Shown one piece after another: positions 1-6,413 of a DNA stretch of 8,427 nucleotides. Source of the stretch: Bacillota bacterium (GTDB lineage: Bacteria; Bacillota; Limnochordia; Darwinibacteriales; Darwinibacteriaceae); contig JAAYSR010000083.1 of assembly GCA_012518325.1 (NCBI GenBank), positions 1 to 8,427 on the forward strand, given 5' to 3'. The notes below the pieces were generated by a model. That model was not told where the DNA came from. It was given only the letters and a program-made list of their open reading frames with translations, and searched no databases. The translations under genes were made by a program, and so were the position numbers. Position 1 is the stretch's first letter. Each line of letters opens with the position of its first letter.

Positions 1-693
1 ATCGTCCTGCATCTGATTAACTGGTTCTTTATCGATCGTCTGAGTCTGCCGATTTTCATTGTGACTGTAGGTACTCAAAGCCTCTACAAGGGTTATCTCT
101 TAGCCTTCGTGGGCACATCCTATATCACCAGGCTGCCCGACAGCCTGCGGGCCCTGGCCACACGCTACGTAGCCTCTGTGACAGACCAGAACGGCATTAC
201 CTATAACCTGCACATTTTAGTGCTAGTGGTTGCAGTTATGTATGTCCTGGTGCACCTGCTCCTGACCTACACCACGCTGGGCCGGCATGCCTACGCCATC
301 GGCGCAGATGCTACAGCAGCCAAGCGTGCGGGGATTAACATCTCTAAGACCCGCTTCCTGATCTTTGTCATTGCCGGGGCGATTGCCGGGATTGCGGGCA
401 TGTTCCACGGGACACTGAACCGCACTGCTGTACCTGCGGATATTGTCGGCGGAGAGCTGGCAGTAATTGCCGCTGTTTTCCTGGGAGGGGGAGCATCCAA
501 GCGGGCGAGGGGTTCGGTTTTAGGCACAGCTTTAGGTGTCTTCCTGCTGGCGCTTATCTCCAACAACCTGATTCTGTTGGGAATCCCGTCCTACTGGCAG
601 CAGGCAGTGACCGGAACAATCATTATTATAGGTATTGTGCTTCAATCGCTTAGAGGAGCTACTCAGCTAGGAAAGAAAGGGGCAAGCTCATGA
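1..693 (+). CDS. Sugar ABC transporter permease, RbsC-type (5' truncated)
   Basis: This is the C-terminal 230 residues of an inner-membrane permease of the BPD_transp_2 (RbsC/AraH/LsrC) family, which forms the channel of a high-affinity sugar importer with an ATPase and a periplasmic or lipoprotein binding protein. The frame is open from base 1, so the gene begins upstream; the ATG at 61 lies inside the gene and is not its start. Hydrophobic helices alternate with short loops. The family's cytoplasmic coupling-loop pattern is visible: LGRHAYAIGAD, then AKRAGINISKTR, then a Gly/Ala-rich helix (IAGAIAGIAGMF). A later segment, AVIAAVFLGGGASKRARGSV, matches the usual LGG...GG.G loop, although the loop here is Lys/Arg-rich. 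Its TGA overlaps the ATG of the next permease (ATGA), which implies translational coupling and a heteromeric two-permease transporter. Family call is secure; the substrate cannot be read from sequence. Confidence 0.93.
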   Translation: MVLHLINWFFIDRLSLPIFIVTVGTQSLYKGYLLAFVGTSYITRLPDSLRALATRYVASVTDQNGITYNLHILVLVVAVMYVLVHLLLTYTTLGRHAYAIGADATAAKRAGINISKTRFLIFVIAGAIAGIAGMFHGTLNRTAVPADIVGGELAVIAAVFLGGGASKRARGSVLGTALGVFLLALISNNLILLGIPSYWQQAVTGTIIIIGIVLQSLRGATQLGKKGASS

Positions 694-1718
694 CGACTCG
701 CTCAGGTGACAGACGCTTCTTGGCTCAATTCAAAGATGCCAATGTTATTAGACTGATTTTCGTAACCATCATTGTCTTTGTGATTATGTCTCTGCTCAGG
801 CCTCAGCTGTTTTTGACAGCCCGCAACTTTAGGTCTATGGGCTACCAGTTGGCTGAACTCGGATTCTACTCCATGGCCATGATGATGACGATGGTTTCCG
901 GCGGAATTGACCTGTCCATCATCGCCATCTCCAACTTCTCCGGAATTGCAGCAGCCTTTATTCTGCGTGCGGCTGCACTAAACGGAGCGGCAGGATTCAC
1001 CCTGCTTCTCTACGGGCTGTTGGCTGTGGGTGTGGCACTCTTAATCGGGATTCTCTGCGGGCTGCTCAACGGGCTTATCATTTCTCGGCTGCGCATCCCA
1101 GCCATGCTGGTGACGTTGGGAACCATGAACCTCTTTACCGGCCTGGCCATCATCCTGACCAAGGGTAAGTCGGTTTCCGGCTTCCCGTCACAGGTTCTTT
1201 ATCTAGGAAACAACACGCTCTTGGGTCTGCCTATTCCCCTGTGGTTCCTCATCGGCGGACTGATCGTGACCAGTATTCTCCTGGAGCGCACCAGCTACGG
1301 CTTTGAGCTGAAATTTGTCGGGCAAAACCCCATTGCCAGCTTGTTCACAGGTATGAACAACGAGAAGATCCTGGCCAAGACCTATGTTTACAGCGGGATT
1401 TTGAGCGCCATTGTCGGGCTCATCGTGCTTACCAGAACGAACTCTGCCAAAGCAGACTTCGGACAGAACTACCTCTTCCAGGCAATTCTCTGTTCTGTTC
1501 TAGGGGCTACTAACCCTGACGGCGGTTACGGCAAAGTAACCTGTCTGACCTTAGCCCTGATTTCGCTGCAGTTCTTGTCCAGCGGATTTAACATGCTGAG
1601 GCTCGGGGGCTACCACAAGGAGTTTGCCTGGGGCGTCCTGCTGCTAGCTGTGTTGACTTACAACTTCATTAGAGAGCGCCGCATGCAGCGGACTGGTGCA
1701 GCACGGGCGAAGTCTTAA
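690..1718 (+). CDS. Sugar ABC transporter permease, RbsC-type (second subunit)
   Basis: A complete 342-residue permease of the same BPD_transp_2 family, normal in length for RbsC/LsrD proteins. The N-terminus is short and charged, followed by a first helix around residues 20-38. The family signature MVSGGIDLSIIAISNF (near residues 68-83) matches the GGIDLS motif of ribose-type permeases, and GLLNGLIISRLRIPAMLVTLGTMNL is also typical. The region after residue 205 (YGFELKFVGQNPIASLFTGMN) is the coupling loop; the last third holds the usual LGATNPDGGYG loop. The start at the ATG overlapping the previous stop is supported by AAAGGGG at 676-682 with 7 nt spacing. Two non-identical permeases suggest a heterodimeric channel as in LsrC/LsrD or similar systems. 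A kinase follows 15 nt downstream, so the imported compound is probably phosphorylated in the cytoplasm. Substrate unknown. Confidence 0.94.
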   Translation: MTTRSGDRRFLAQFKDANVIRLIFVTIIVFVIMSLLRPQLFLTARNFRSMGYQLAELGFYSMAMMMTMVSGGIDLSIIAISNFSGIAAAFILRAAALNGAAGFTLLLYGLLAVGVALLIGILCGLLNGLIISRLRIPAMLVTLGTMNLFTGLAIILTKGKSVSGFPSQVLYLGNNTLLGLPIPLWFLIGGLIVTSILLERTSYGFELKFVGQNPIASLFTGMNNEKILAKTYVYSGILSAIVGLIVLTRTNSAKADFGQNYLFQAILCSVLGATNPDGGYGKVTCLTLALISLQFLSSGFNMLRLGGYHKEFAWGVLLLAVLTYNFIRERRMQRTGAARAKS

Positions 1719-1720
1719 AC

Positions 1721-1727
1721 GGAGGTG
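1721..1727 (+). promoter_or_regulatory. Ribosome binding site that sets the kinase start
   Basis: GGAGGTG is a near-perfect match to the 16S anti-Shine-Dalgarno. It contains the in-frame GTG at 1725, so that GTG cannot be the initiator served by this site. The in-frame GTG at 1734 is 6 nt downstream, which is good spacing, and is taken as the start. Confidence 0.8.
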
Positions 1728-1733
1728 AATGCT

Positions 1734-3257
1734 GTGGGTAAGCGTTATCTTTTAGGATTTGACTGTGGAACTTACGAATCCAAGGGCGTGATTATGGACG
1801 AAAATGGCGTTATTGTCGCCCAGGCCGCATCGCCCCATGTCTTGAAAGTTCCCCAGCCAGGCTTTGCAGAGCATGATCCGATCAATGACTGGTGGATGGG
1901 TTTTAAGAAAATCGTGAGGGAACTGCTGGACAAGAGCGGAGTGGATCCCCAGAGCATTGCCGGGATTGGAATCAGCACCATTATGGCGGCTATCACTCCC
2001 GTTGACGAGAACTTCAACCCCCTGCGCAACGCCATTCTTTACGGCATTGACACCCGCGCGGCCAAGCAGGCTGAAGAGCTGAACCGGGAAATCGGCGAAG
2101 AAAGAATGAAAAGGATCAGCGGTGCAACCTGCACAGTGGAATCCTTTGGGCCAAAAATTAAGTGGATTAGGGACAATGAGCCCGAAGTCTACGCCAAGAC
2201 CAAGTGCTTCACTATCGCATCGGGATTTTTGACTGCCCGGCTGACAGGCAGATTCTGTGTGGATCGCTACTCTGCCATGCGGGCCCAGCCCATGCTGGAC
2301 TACCGCACTATGACCTGGAGTGATGAGCTCACAGAGTATGTATGTCCCGCCCATATGCTGCCAGAAATTGTCCACACCACAGATGTGATTGGAACTGTAA
2401 CCAAGCAGGCGGCGGAAGAGACCGGCCTGGCAGAAGGGACGCCTGTGATTGCCGGAACAACCGATGCCGGTGCCGAGGCGGTAAGTGTCGGGGTGGTGGA
2501 ACCTGGCGATGTGATGCTGATGTATGGATCTACTGCCTTTATGATTCAGCTGACAGACAGATTGGTTGACGCTGCGCCGCTTTGGTCAGGGCATGCCGTG
2601 CTCAAGAATGTTTACACCATTACTTCAGGCATGGCCACTACAGGCTCACTGACCAGGTGGCTGCGGGACAATTTCGCCAAAGAACTCGTGGAACAGGAAG
2701 AAAAGAAAGGCATCAATGCCTATGCCGCCCTCTTTACAGAGGCGGAGAACATACCGGCAGGTTCCGACGGGCTGATTATCCTCCCCTATTTTGCCGGCGA
2801 ACGCATGCCGATTCAGGATCCCTTGGCGAAGGGTGTGATCTTCGGTCTCAACTTGCGCCATACCCGGGGGCATATAGTCAAAGCGGCCTTTGAAGGGGTA
2901 GGATACGGCATCGACCAAAACCTGCAGCTGATGCGGCAGGCGGGCTTCCCCCTGGACAATGTCATGGCCGTAGGCGGAGGAACCAAGTCCAGGCTGTGGC
3001 TGCAGACAGTGAGCGATATTTGCGGCATCAAGCAGACGGTGCCCAAGGTTACCTTTGGAGCATCCTACGGTGACGCCATGCTCGCGGCCCTGGGAGTAGG
3101 CATCATTGACTCGCCTAGGGAGATCAAGAAATGGATTGAAGTTGACTATGTAACTGAACCAAATCCAGAGCATCGTGAGCTTTATGATAGAAACAAGAAA
3201 CATTTTGCTGAGCTGTACAAGCTCAACAAACACATCATGCACGCTTTAGAGGCGTAG
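1734..3257 (+). CDS. FGGY-family carbohydrate kinase
   Basis: A 507-residue sugar kinase of the ASKHA fold, typical FGGY length, that transfers phosphate from ATP to a sugar or polyol in the cytoplasm. The phosphate-1 loop is LLGFDCGTYESKG (residues 6-18). The central AGTTDAGAEA segment (240-249) carries the probable catalytic base D244. GDVMLMYGSTAFM (258-270) is the phosphate-2 region. YFAGERMPIQDP (352-363) and the adenosine motif AVGGGTKSRLW (412-422) are also family hallmarks, followed by the conserved FGASYGDAMLAALG. All key positions are present, so the enzyme should be active. GTG 1734 was preferred over GTG 1725, which lies in the Shine-Dalgarno. It follows the permeases and precedes an M42 hydrolase by 8 nt, so it probably phosphorylates the imported compound. 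Xylulokinase, ribulokinase, LsrK and glycerol kinase are relatives; I cannot assign the substrate. Confidence 0.92.
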   Translation: MGKRYLLGFDCGTYESKGVIMDENGVIVAQAASPHVLKVPQPGFAEHDPINDWWMGFKKIVRELLDKSGVDPQSIAGIGISTIMAAITPVDENFNPLRNAILYGIDTRAAKQAEELNREIGEERMKRISGATCTVESFGPKIKWIRDNEPEVYAKTKCFTIASGFLTARLTGRFCVDRYSAMRAQPMLDYRTMTWSDELTEYVCPAHMLPEIVHTTDVIGTVTKQAAEETGLAEGTPVIAGTTDAGAEAVSVGVVEPGDVMLMYGSTAFMIQLTDRLVDAAPLWSGHAVLKNVYTITSGMATTGSLTRWLRDNFAKELVEQEEKKGINAYAALFTEAENIPAGSDGLIILPYFAGERMPIQDPLAKGVIFGLNLRHTRGHIVKAAFEGVGYGIDQNLQLMRQAGFPLDNVMAVGGGTKSRLWLQTVSDICGIKQTVPKVTFGASYGDAMLAALGVGIIDSPREIKKWIEVDYVTEPNPEHRELYDRNKKHFAELYKLNKHIMHALEA

Positions 3258-3260
3258 GAA

Positions 3261-3266
3261 AAGGAG
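3261..3266 (+). promoter_or_regulatory. Ribosome binding site overlapping the annotated M42 start
   Basis: AAGGAG, within AAGGAGTGATC, resembles the full anti-Shine-Dalgarno complement with one G missing. Its last G is the first base of the GTG at 3266. It is optimally placed (8 nt) for an in-frame ATT at 3275. A weaker AGGA at 3256-3259 could instead serve GTG 3266 with 6 nt spacing, so the initiation codon of the next gene is ambiguous. Confidence 0.6.
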
Positions 3267-4357
3267 TGATCACTATTCGCTTAGAGACCTTACTCAGAGA
3301 AACCTGTCTGATTCCTGCCCTGGCGGGGTTTGAACAGAAGATGGCCGCTTATATGCAGGAAAAGTTTGAAGAAATGGGCTATGAGGTCACTATCGATCTG
3401 TTCGGCAACTGCATAGCCAAAGTTGAAGGTAAGGATCCCGAGGCAGAGCCGGTTATGATCTTCGGCCACATGGATCAGCTTGGCTTCCTGGTGAAGTACA
3501 TTGAAGGCAACGGCTTTCTCAGGCTGGAACGCCTCGGCGGCATCCCTGAAAAGGTGTTGCCCGCCCTGGAGGTACAAGTGCAGAACCGGGAAGGAAAAAT
3601 GTTTGACGGTTTGATCGGCGTACGATCCCACCACTCAACTCCTCCCGAAGAGAAGTACGTTGTTGAAAAGTACCCCAAATTGTTTGTAGATATCGGCGCA
3701 ACCAGCCGTGAACAGGTGGAGGAGCTGGGAATCACCGTAGGCAGCCCAGTTGTCTACGCACCCAAGTTTAAGAGACTTTTAGGCGATGTTGTTTCCGGCA
3801 CTTCCATGGACAACCGCATTGCCACCTCTGTTGTGCTGGAACTAGGCTATCTCTTTAAGGACAATCCGCCTGATATGCCTGTCTACCTGGTGGGAACAGT
3901 TCAGGAAGAGTTCAATTTGCGGGGAGCCATGATGGCCGCACGCAGCATTAAGCCGAAGTTTGCCATTGCCATTGACGTTGCACTCGATGGAGGCACGCCG
4001 GGAAGCGAGGGCACAACCCATGTGATGCTCGGGCAAGGCCCTGTAATCAGCCATTACAACTTCCACGGCCGGGGCACCCTCAACGGAACGATTCCCCATC
4101 CGGCAATGGTAAGGCTGTTCGAAAGAACGGCAGAAGAGAAGGGCATCGCCTTCCAGCGTTATGCTAGCATCGGTATGCTCACTGACATGGCCTATGTACA
4201 GCTCGAGGGAACCGGTGTTTATGGGATAGATATAGGTATACCCTGCAGATATACCCATACGCCAGTAGAAACCTGCAACCTACAGGATTTGGAGACTACT
4301 GCCCAGCTGGTATTCGCAGCGGTCCACAACATGAAGGATATGGATTTATCCAGGTAA
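3266..4357 (+). CDS. M42-family metallohydrolase (FrvX/SgcX-like aminopeptidase family)
   Basis: A 363-residue cytoplasmic di-metal hydrolase of peptidase family M42 (glutamyl aminopeptidase/endoglucanase-M type, Pfam M42), normal in length. All expected catalytic positions can be seen, numbering from GTG 3266: H68 and D70 in FGHMDQLGF, D182 in the GTSMDNR motif (bridging metal ligand), E214 and E215 in VQEEFNLRGA (general base and ligand), D237 in AIAIDVALDGG, and H331 in CRYTHTPVE. It should therefore be an active metalloenzyme. The start is uncertain: GTG 3266 lies in the Shine-Dalgarno and ATT 3275 fits its spacing better; the next ATG (3341) would delete the conserved GFE segment. It lies between a sugar kinase and a BtpA/SgcQ protein. 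Members in sugar operons (FrvX, SgcX in E. coli) have no established peptide substrate, so a role on a sugar derivative is plausible but inferred. Confidence 0.92.
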   Translation: MITIRLETLLRETCLIPALAGFEQKMAAYMQEKFEEMGYEVTIDLFGNCIAKVEGKDPEAEPVMIFGHMDQLGFLVKYIEGNGFLRLERLGGIPEKVLPALEVQVQNREGKMFDGLIGVRSHHSTPPEEKYVVEKYPKLFVDIGATSREQVEELGITVGSPVVYAPKFKRLLGDVVSGTSMDNRIATSVVLELGYLFKDNPPDMPVYLVGTVQEEFNLRGAMMAARSIKPKFAIAIDVALDGGTPGSEGTTHVMLGQGPVISHYNFHGRGTLNGTIPHPAMVRLFERTAEEKGIAFQRYASIGMLTDMAYVQLEGTGVYGIDIGIPCRYTHTPVETCNLQDLETTAQLVFAAVHNMKDMDLSR

Positions 4358-4391
4358 ATCCAGATTAGTACCAAGAGAAAGGACAGATAAA

Positions 4392-5204
4392 ATGAACTGG
4401 ATCCAAGAAACTTTTAACACGAATAAACCGATCATCGCCATGTGCCACTTCAAGGCGCTCCCAGGTGATCCTGGCTATGACAAGGCCGGCGGAATGAAGA
4501 AGGTTGTCGAGGCTGCACGCCATGACCTATTGGCTCTGCAAGAAGGCGGCGTAGACGCAGTCATGTTCTCTAACGAGTTCAGCCTTCCTTACCTGACAGA
4601 CGTTCATACCGTAACCGTAGCCGCTATGGCCAGGGTAATCGGTGAACTGATGGATGACATTGAGGTTCCCTACGGTGTAAACGTACTGTGGGATCCCAAG
4701 CGCTCCTTGGATTTGGCAGCAGCAGTAGATGCCAAGTTCGTCAGGGAGATCTTCACCGGTGTCTATGCCAGTGACTTCGGCCTTTGGAACACCAACTGCG
4801 GCGAGGCAGTCCGCCACCAGCACGCCATTGGCGCTGAGAACGTCAAGCTGCTGTTCAACATTGTGCCAGAGGCAGCCAAGTACCTTGCCGACAGAGACCT
4901 GGTCTCGGTAGCAAAGAGTACTGTATTTAACGCCAAGCCCGACGGGCTCTGCGTATCCGGACTCACTGCCGGTGCAGAAACTGATGCACAGCTCATCAGC
5001 CTTGTAAAGCAGACTGTACCTCAGACCGCTGTGTTTGCCAACACCGGCGTTCGCATGGAGAACGTTGAGGAGCAGCTCAGCATCGCAGACGGAGCCGTTG
5101 TCGGCACAGCGTTCAAAGTTGACGGGGTTTTCGAGAATCCAGTTGATGTAAATCGTGTAAAACCCTTCATGGATAAAGTTAAAGCATTCAGAAAGAACCT
5201 CTAA
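4392..5204 (+). CDS. BtpA/SgcQ-family TIM-barrel protein
   Basis: A 270-residue protein whose motifs match the BtpA family from end to end. They are IIAMCHFKALPGDPGY (residues 14-29, family form GMVHLKPLPGSP), GGVDAVMFSNEFSLPY (the GVDG...EN..D.PY segment), YGVNVLWDPKRSLDLAAA (family GVNVL.ND...L..A), and DGLCVSGLTAGAETD. The C-terminal ADGAVVGTAFKVDG motif, followed by NPVDVNRVKPFM, resembles the phosphate-binding end of a TIM barrel. BtpA was named for a cyanobacterial role in photosystem I stability, but many members, including E. coli SgcQ, lie in sugar operons and their reaction is not established to my knowledge. Small departures from the usual pattern are CHF for VHL and ANTG where GSG is common. 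A Shine-Dalgarno AAAGGA at 4378-4383 supports ATG 4392. It is the last gene of the operon. An aldolase- or epimerase-like step on a phosphorylated sugar is my inference only. Confidence 0.9.
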   Translation: MNWIQETFNTNKPIIAMCHFKALPGDPGYDKAGGMKKVVEAARHDLLALQEGGVDAVMFSNEFSLPYLTDVHTVTVAAMARVIGELMDDIEVPYGVNVLWDPKRSLDLAAAVDAKFVREIFTGVYASDFGLWNTNCGEAVRHQHAIGAENVKLLFNIVPEAAKYLADRDLVSVAKSTVFNAKPDGLCVSGLTAGAETDAQLISLVKQTVPQTAVFANTGVRMENVEEQLSIADGAVVGTAFKVDGVFENPVDVNRVKPFMDKVKAFRKNL

Positions 5205-5223
5205 ACAGAACGAAGATGCTGAT

Positions 5224-5241
5224 GGGGGCCTGTCCCCCTTT
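5224..5241 (+). terminator. GC-rich hairpin after the operon
   Basis: GGGGG (5224-5228), loop CCTGT, CCCCC (5234-5238), then TTT. Five G-C pairs with a short U run, 20 nt after the BtpA stop. Probably the first of two tandem terminators; the U run is short. Confidence 0.5.
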
Positions 5242-5242
5242 A

Positions 5243-5277
5243 CAAATGAACCGCCCCGTTATGGAGCGGTTCGTTTG
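5243..5277 (+). terminator. Second hairpin, likely operon terminator
   Basis: Arms 5243-5254 and 5266-5277 pair over 12 bp with one G-U wobble (core GAACCGC/GCGGTTC), leaving an 11-nt loop in which CC and GG can also pair. U residues lie in the 3' arm (GTTTG) rather than after it, so it may act with the hairpin just upstream, or as a bidirectional element. Confidence 0.6.
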
Positions 5278-5303
5278 ATGTGACCGGGTTCTTCTGCTAG
5301 TAT
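5275..5303 (+). promoter_or_regulatory. Candidate sigma-70-type promoter for the HAD gene
   Basis: TTGATG (5275-5280), 17-nt spacer, TAGTAT (5298-5303) with an extended -10 TG one base upstream (TGC at 5295-5297). Each hexamer matches 4 of 6 consensus bases. A start 6-8 nt downstream would leave only about a 10-nt leader before ATG 5321, which is short, so support is moderate. Its -35 overlaps the foot of the preceding hairpin. Confidence 0.35.
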
Positions 5304-5320
5304 AGATAAAGGGTGAGTGT

Positions 5321-6220
5321 ATGGAACTAAATCGTGTCCTGGAGGGTAGAAACAGGGACTTCAAGCTGCTGGTCCTGGACATTGACGGGACGATTATTAC
5401 CAATGACAGGCGGCTGACCCGCCGGACAATTGAGGCGATCCAACGGGTGAAAGCAGCAGGGATCAAAGTAACAGTGGCAACTGGGCGGCAGCATCCGAGC
5501 GCGGTGCACATTGCACGTGCCATCGGAATTAACGCACCTTTGATCTCCAGCGACGGCTCGATGATCCAGGATCTGTCCACCGGCGAGACCGAAATCTATC
5601 CTCTGGACAAAGAAAAAGCGAAACGGGCTGTGAAAATGGCCGAGAAGTATAAAGGTTTCAGAGTGGAGGTCTTTTTTGAAAAGACCAGGTACCATGCTGG
5701 GGAAGGCTACAAAAGAAGGCTTTTGAAGAAGTATCTGACGCCTCCCCTAAGGCATTCGATTCTGGGAACCCTGTATTACATCCGGGATTTCGTCTGTGTA
5801 CCGGTTGAAGATAAAGGCGACATTGACCGCACCATCGCAGCCATTCAGGAAGACCCTCTTAAGCTGGCTGTTTACGGGTACGGTCCCCCGGAGGAGCTGG
5901 TTCGCTACCGCCAGGAGCTCAGCGACGAGTTTGGCAGCGAGATTTCCATGACCACAGCACTGACGCACTGTGTTGACGTACTTGAAAAAGGCGTCTCTAA
6001 AGCCCAGGGCATTGCAGTTGTTGCGGAAAAACTGGGCATAAGCTCAGAGCAGGTGATCACCGTGGGCGATAATCTGAATGATATTGAAATGATTCAATAC
6101 GCTGGTTTAGGAGTGGCCATGGGAAACGCCTCACAGCAAGTGAAAGAGAAGGCGGATTATGTCACAGCAACCAACGAAGAGGAAGGCTTGGCTCAATTTC
6201 TAGAAAAACTCTTGGCGTAA
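5321..6220 (+). CDS. Cof-type HAD-IIB family phosphatase
   Basis: A 299-residue cytoplasmic haloacid-dehalogenase phosphatase of the Cof/YidA subgroup (IIB), slightly longer than the usual 265-290. Motif I is LVLDIDGTI with nucleophile D20 and acid/base D22; motif II is VTVATGR with T54; motif III is the K227 of GVSKAQG; motif IV is VGDNLNDIEM with D250 and D254. The IIB cap lies between motifs II and III, roughly residues 85-205. The 5' extension of about 14 residues before the first strand accounts for part of the extra length; ATG 5321 follows GGGTGAG. Members hydrolyse sugar phosphates and other small phosphates with broad specificity. It is separated from the transport operon by hairpins and has its own terminator, so it is probably transcribed alone. 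It could adjust the level of the phosphosugar made by the upstream kinase, but that link is inferred from position only. Confidence 0.92.
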   Translation: MELNRVLEGRNRDFKLLVLDIDGTIITNDRRLTRRTIEAIQRVKAAGIKVTVATGRQHPSAVHIARAIGINAPLISSDGSMIQDLSTGETEIYPLDKEKAKRAVKMAEKYKGFRVEVFFEKTRYHAGEGYKRRLLKKYLTPPLRHSILGTLYYIRDFVCVPVEDKGDIDRTIAAIQEDPLKLAVYGYGPPEELVRYRQELSDEFGSEISMTTALTHCVDVLEKGVSKAQGIAVVAEKLGISSEQVITVGDNLNDIEMIQYAGLGVAMGNASQQVKEKADYVTATNEEEGLAQFLEKLLA

Positions 6221-6225
6221 AGCAT

Positions 6226-6263
6226 GCGGTCCGGATGATTCATCCGGATCGCTTTGTATCTTT
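6226..6263 (+). terminator. Rho-independent terminator of the HAD gene
   Basis: GCGGTCCGGATG (6226-6237), loop ATT, CATCCGGATCGC (6241-6252): a 12-bp stem with a single G-U pair, followed by the U-rich TTTGTATCTTT. It starts 5 nt after the stop codon. The best terminator in the window. Confidence 0.85.
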
Positions 6264-6413
6264 ACCGGGCTCTAGCAGCAAAAAGCAGGAGTACTCCCTC
6301 TTGTTCACGAAAAGACCAGTAGCAATTCTTTGCAGGGCAGCGCGCCTTGCAGTGCCTGTTCAATAGATGCCTTTTTCAGAAAGGCAGGAGAGTGAAAAAG
6401 AAGGGATGATCAA
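6264..6413 (+). other. Structured leader region of the epimerase gene
   Basis: About 150 nt without a gene. Two hairpins can be drawn: GCAGGGC/GCCTTGC (6332-6338 with 6344-6350, one G-U pair) and TGCCTTT/AAAGGCA (6368-6374 with 6380-6386). The second ends 27 nt before ATG 6414. Neither carries a U run, so they do not look like terminators. I see no convincing -35/-10 pair; TTGTTC at 6301 with AATTCT at 6324 is weak. It does not match a riboswitch class I recognise. Confidence 0.35.
6288..6297. promoter_or_regulatory. Perfect 10-bp palindrome, possible operator
   Basis: GGAGTACTCC is a perfect inverted repeat with no spacer, about 115 nt upstream of the epimerase start, between the HAD terminator and the gene. 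It could be a dimer-binding site, but a 10-bp palindrome can arise by chance and no regulator gene is in view. Confidence 0.2.

Noticed and set aside
1752..2375. 207-codon open frame on the - strand inside the kinase gene
   Set aside because: Antisense shadow of a gene with complete FGGY motifs; the translation shows no recognisable domain.
2646..3242. 198-codon open frame on the - strand at the 3' end of the kinase
   Set aside because: Antisense shadow; no family motif, and the + strand protein is well conserved here.
1..3257. AI-2 uptake cassette (LsrC-LsrD plus LsrK)
   Set aside because: Two RbsC-type permeases plus an FGGY kinase fit this superficially, but no LsrF/LsrG-type gene follows and M42 and BtpA genes are not part of lsr operons; family similarity alone does not justify the name.
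5321..6220. HAD gene as part of the upstream operon
   Set aside because: It is separated by 116 nt with two hairpins and has its own candidate promoter and terminator.
6301..6329. TTGTTC-17 nt-AATTCT as a promoter for the epimerase
   Set aside because: The -10 matches only 3 of 6 bases and lacks an extended element.
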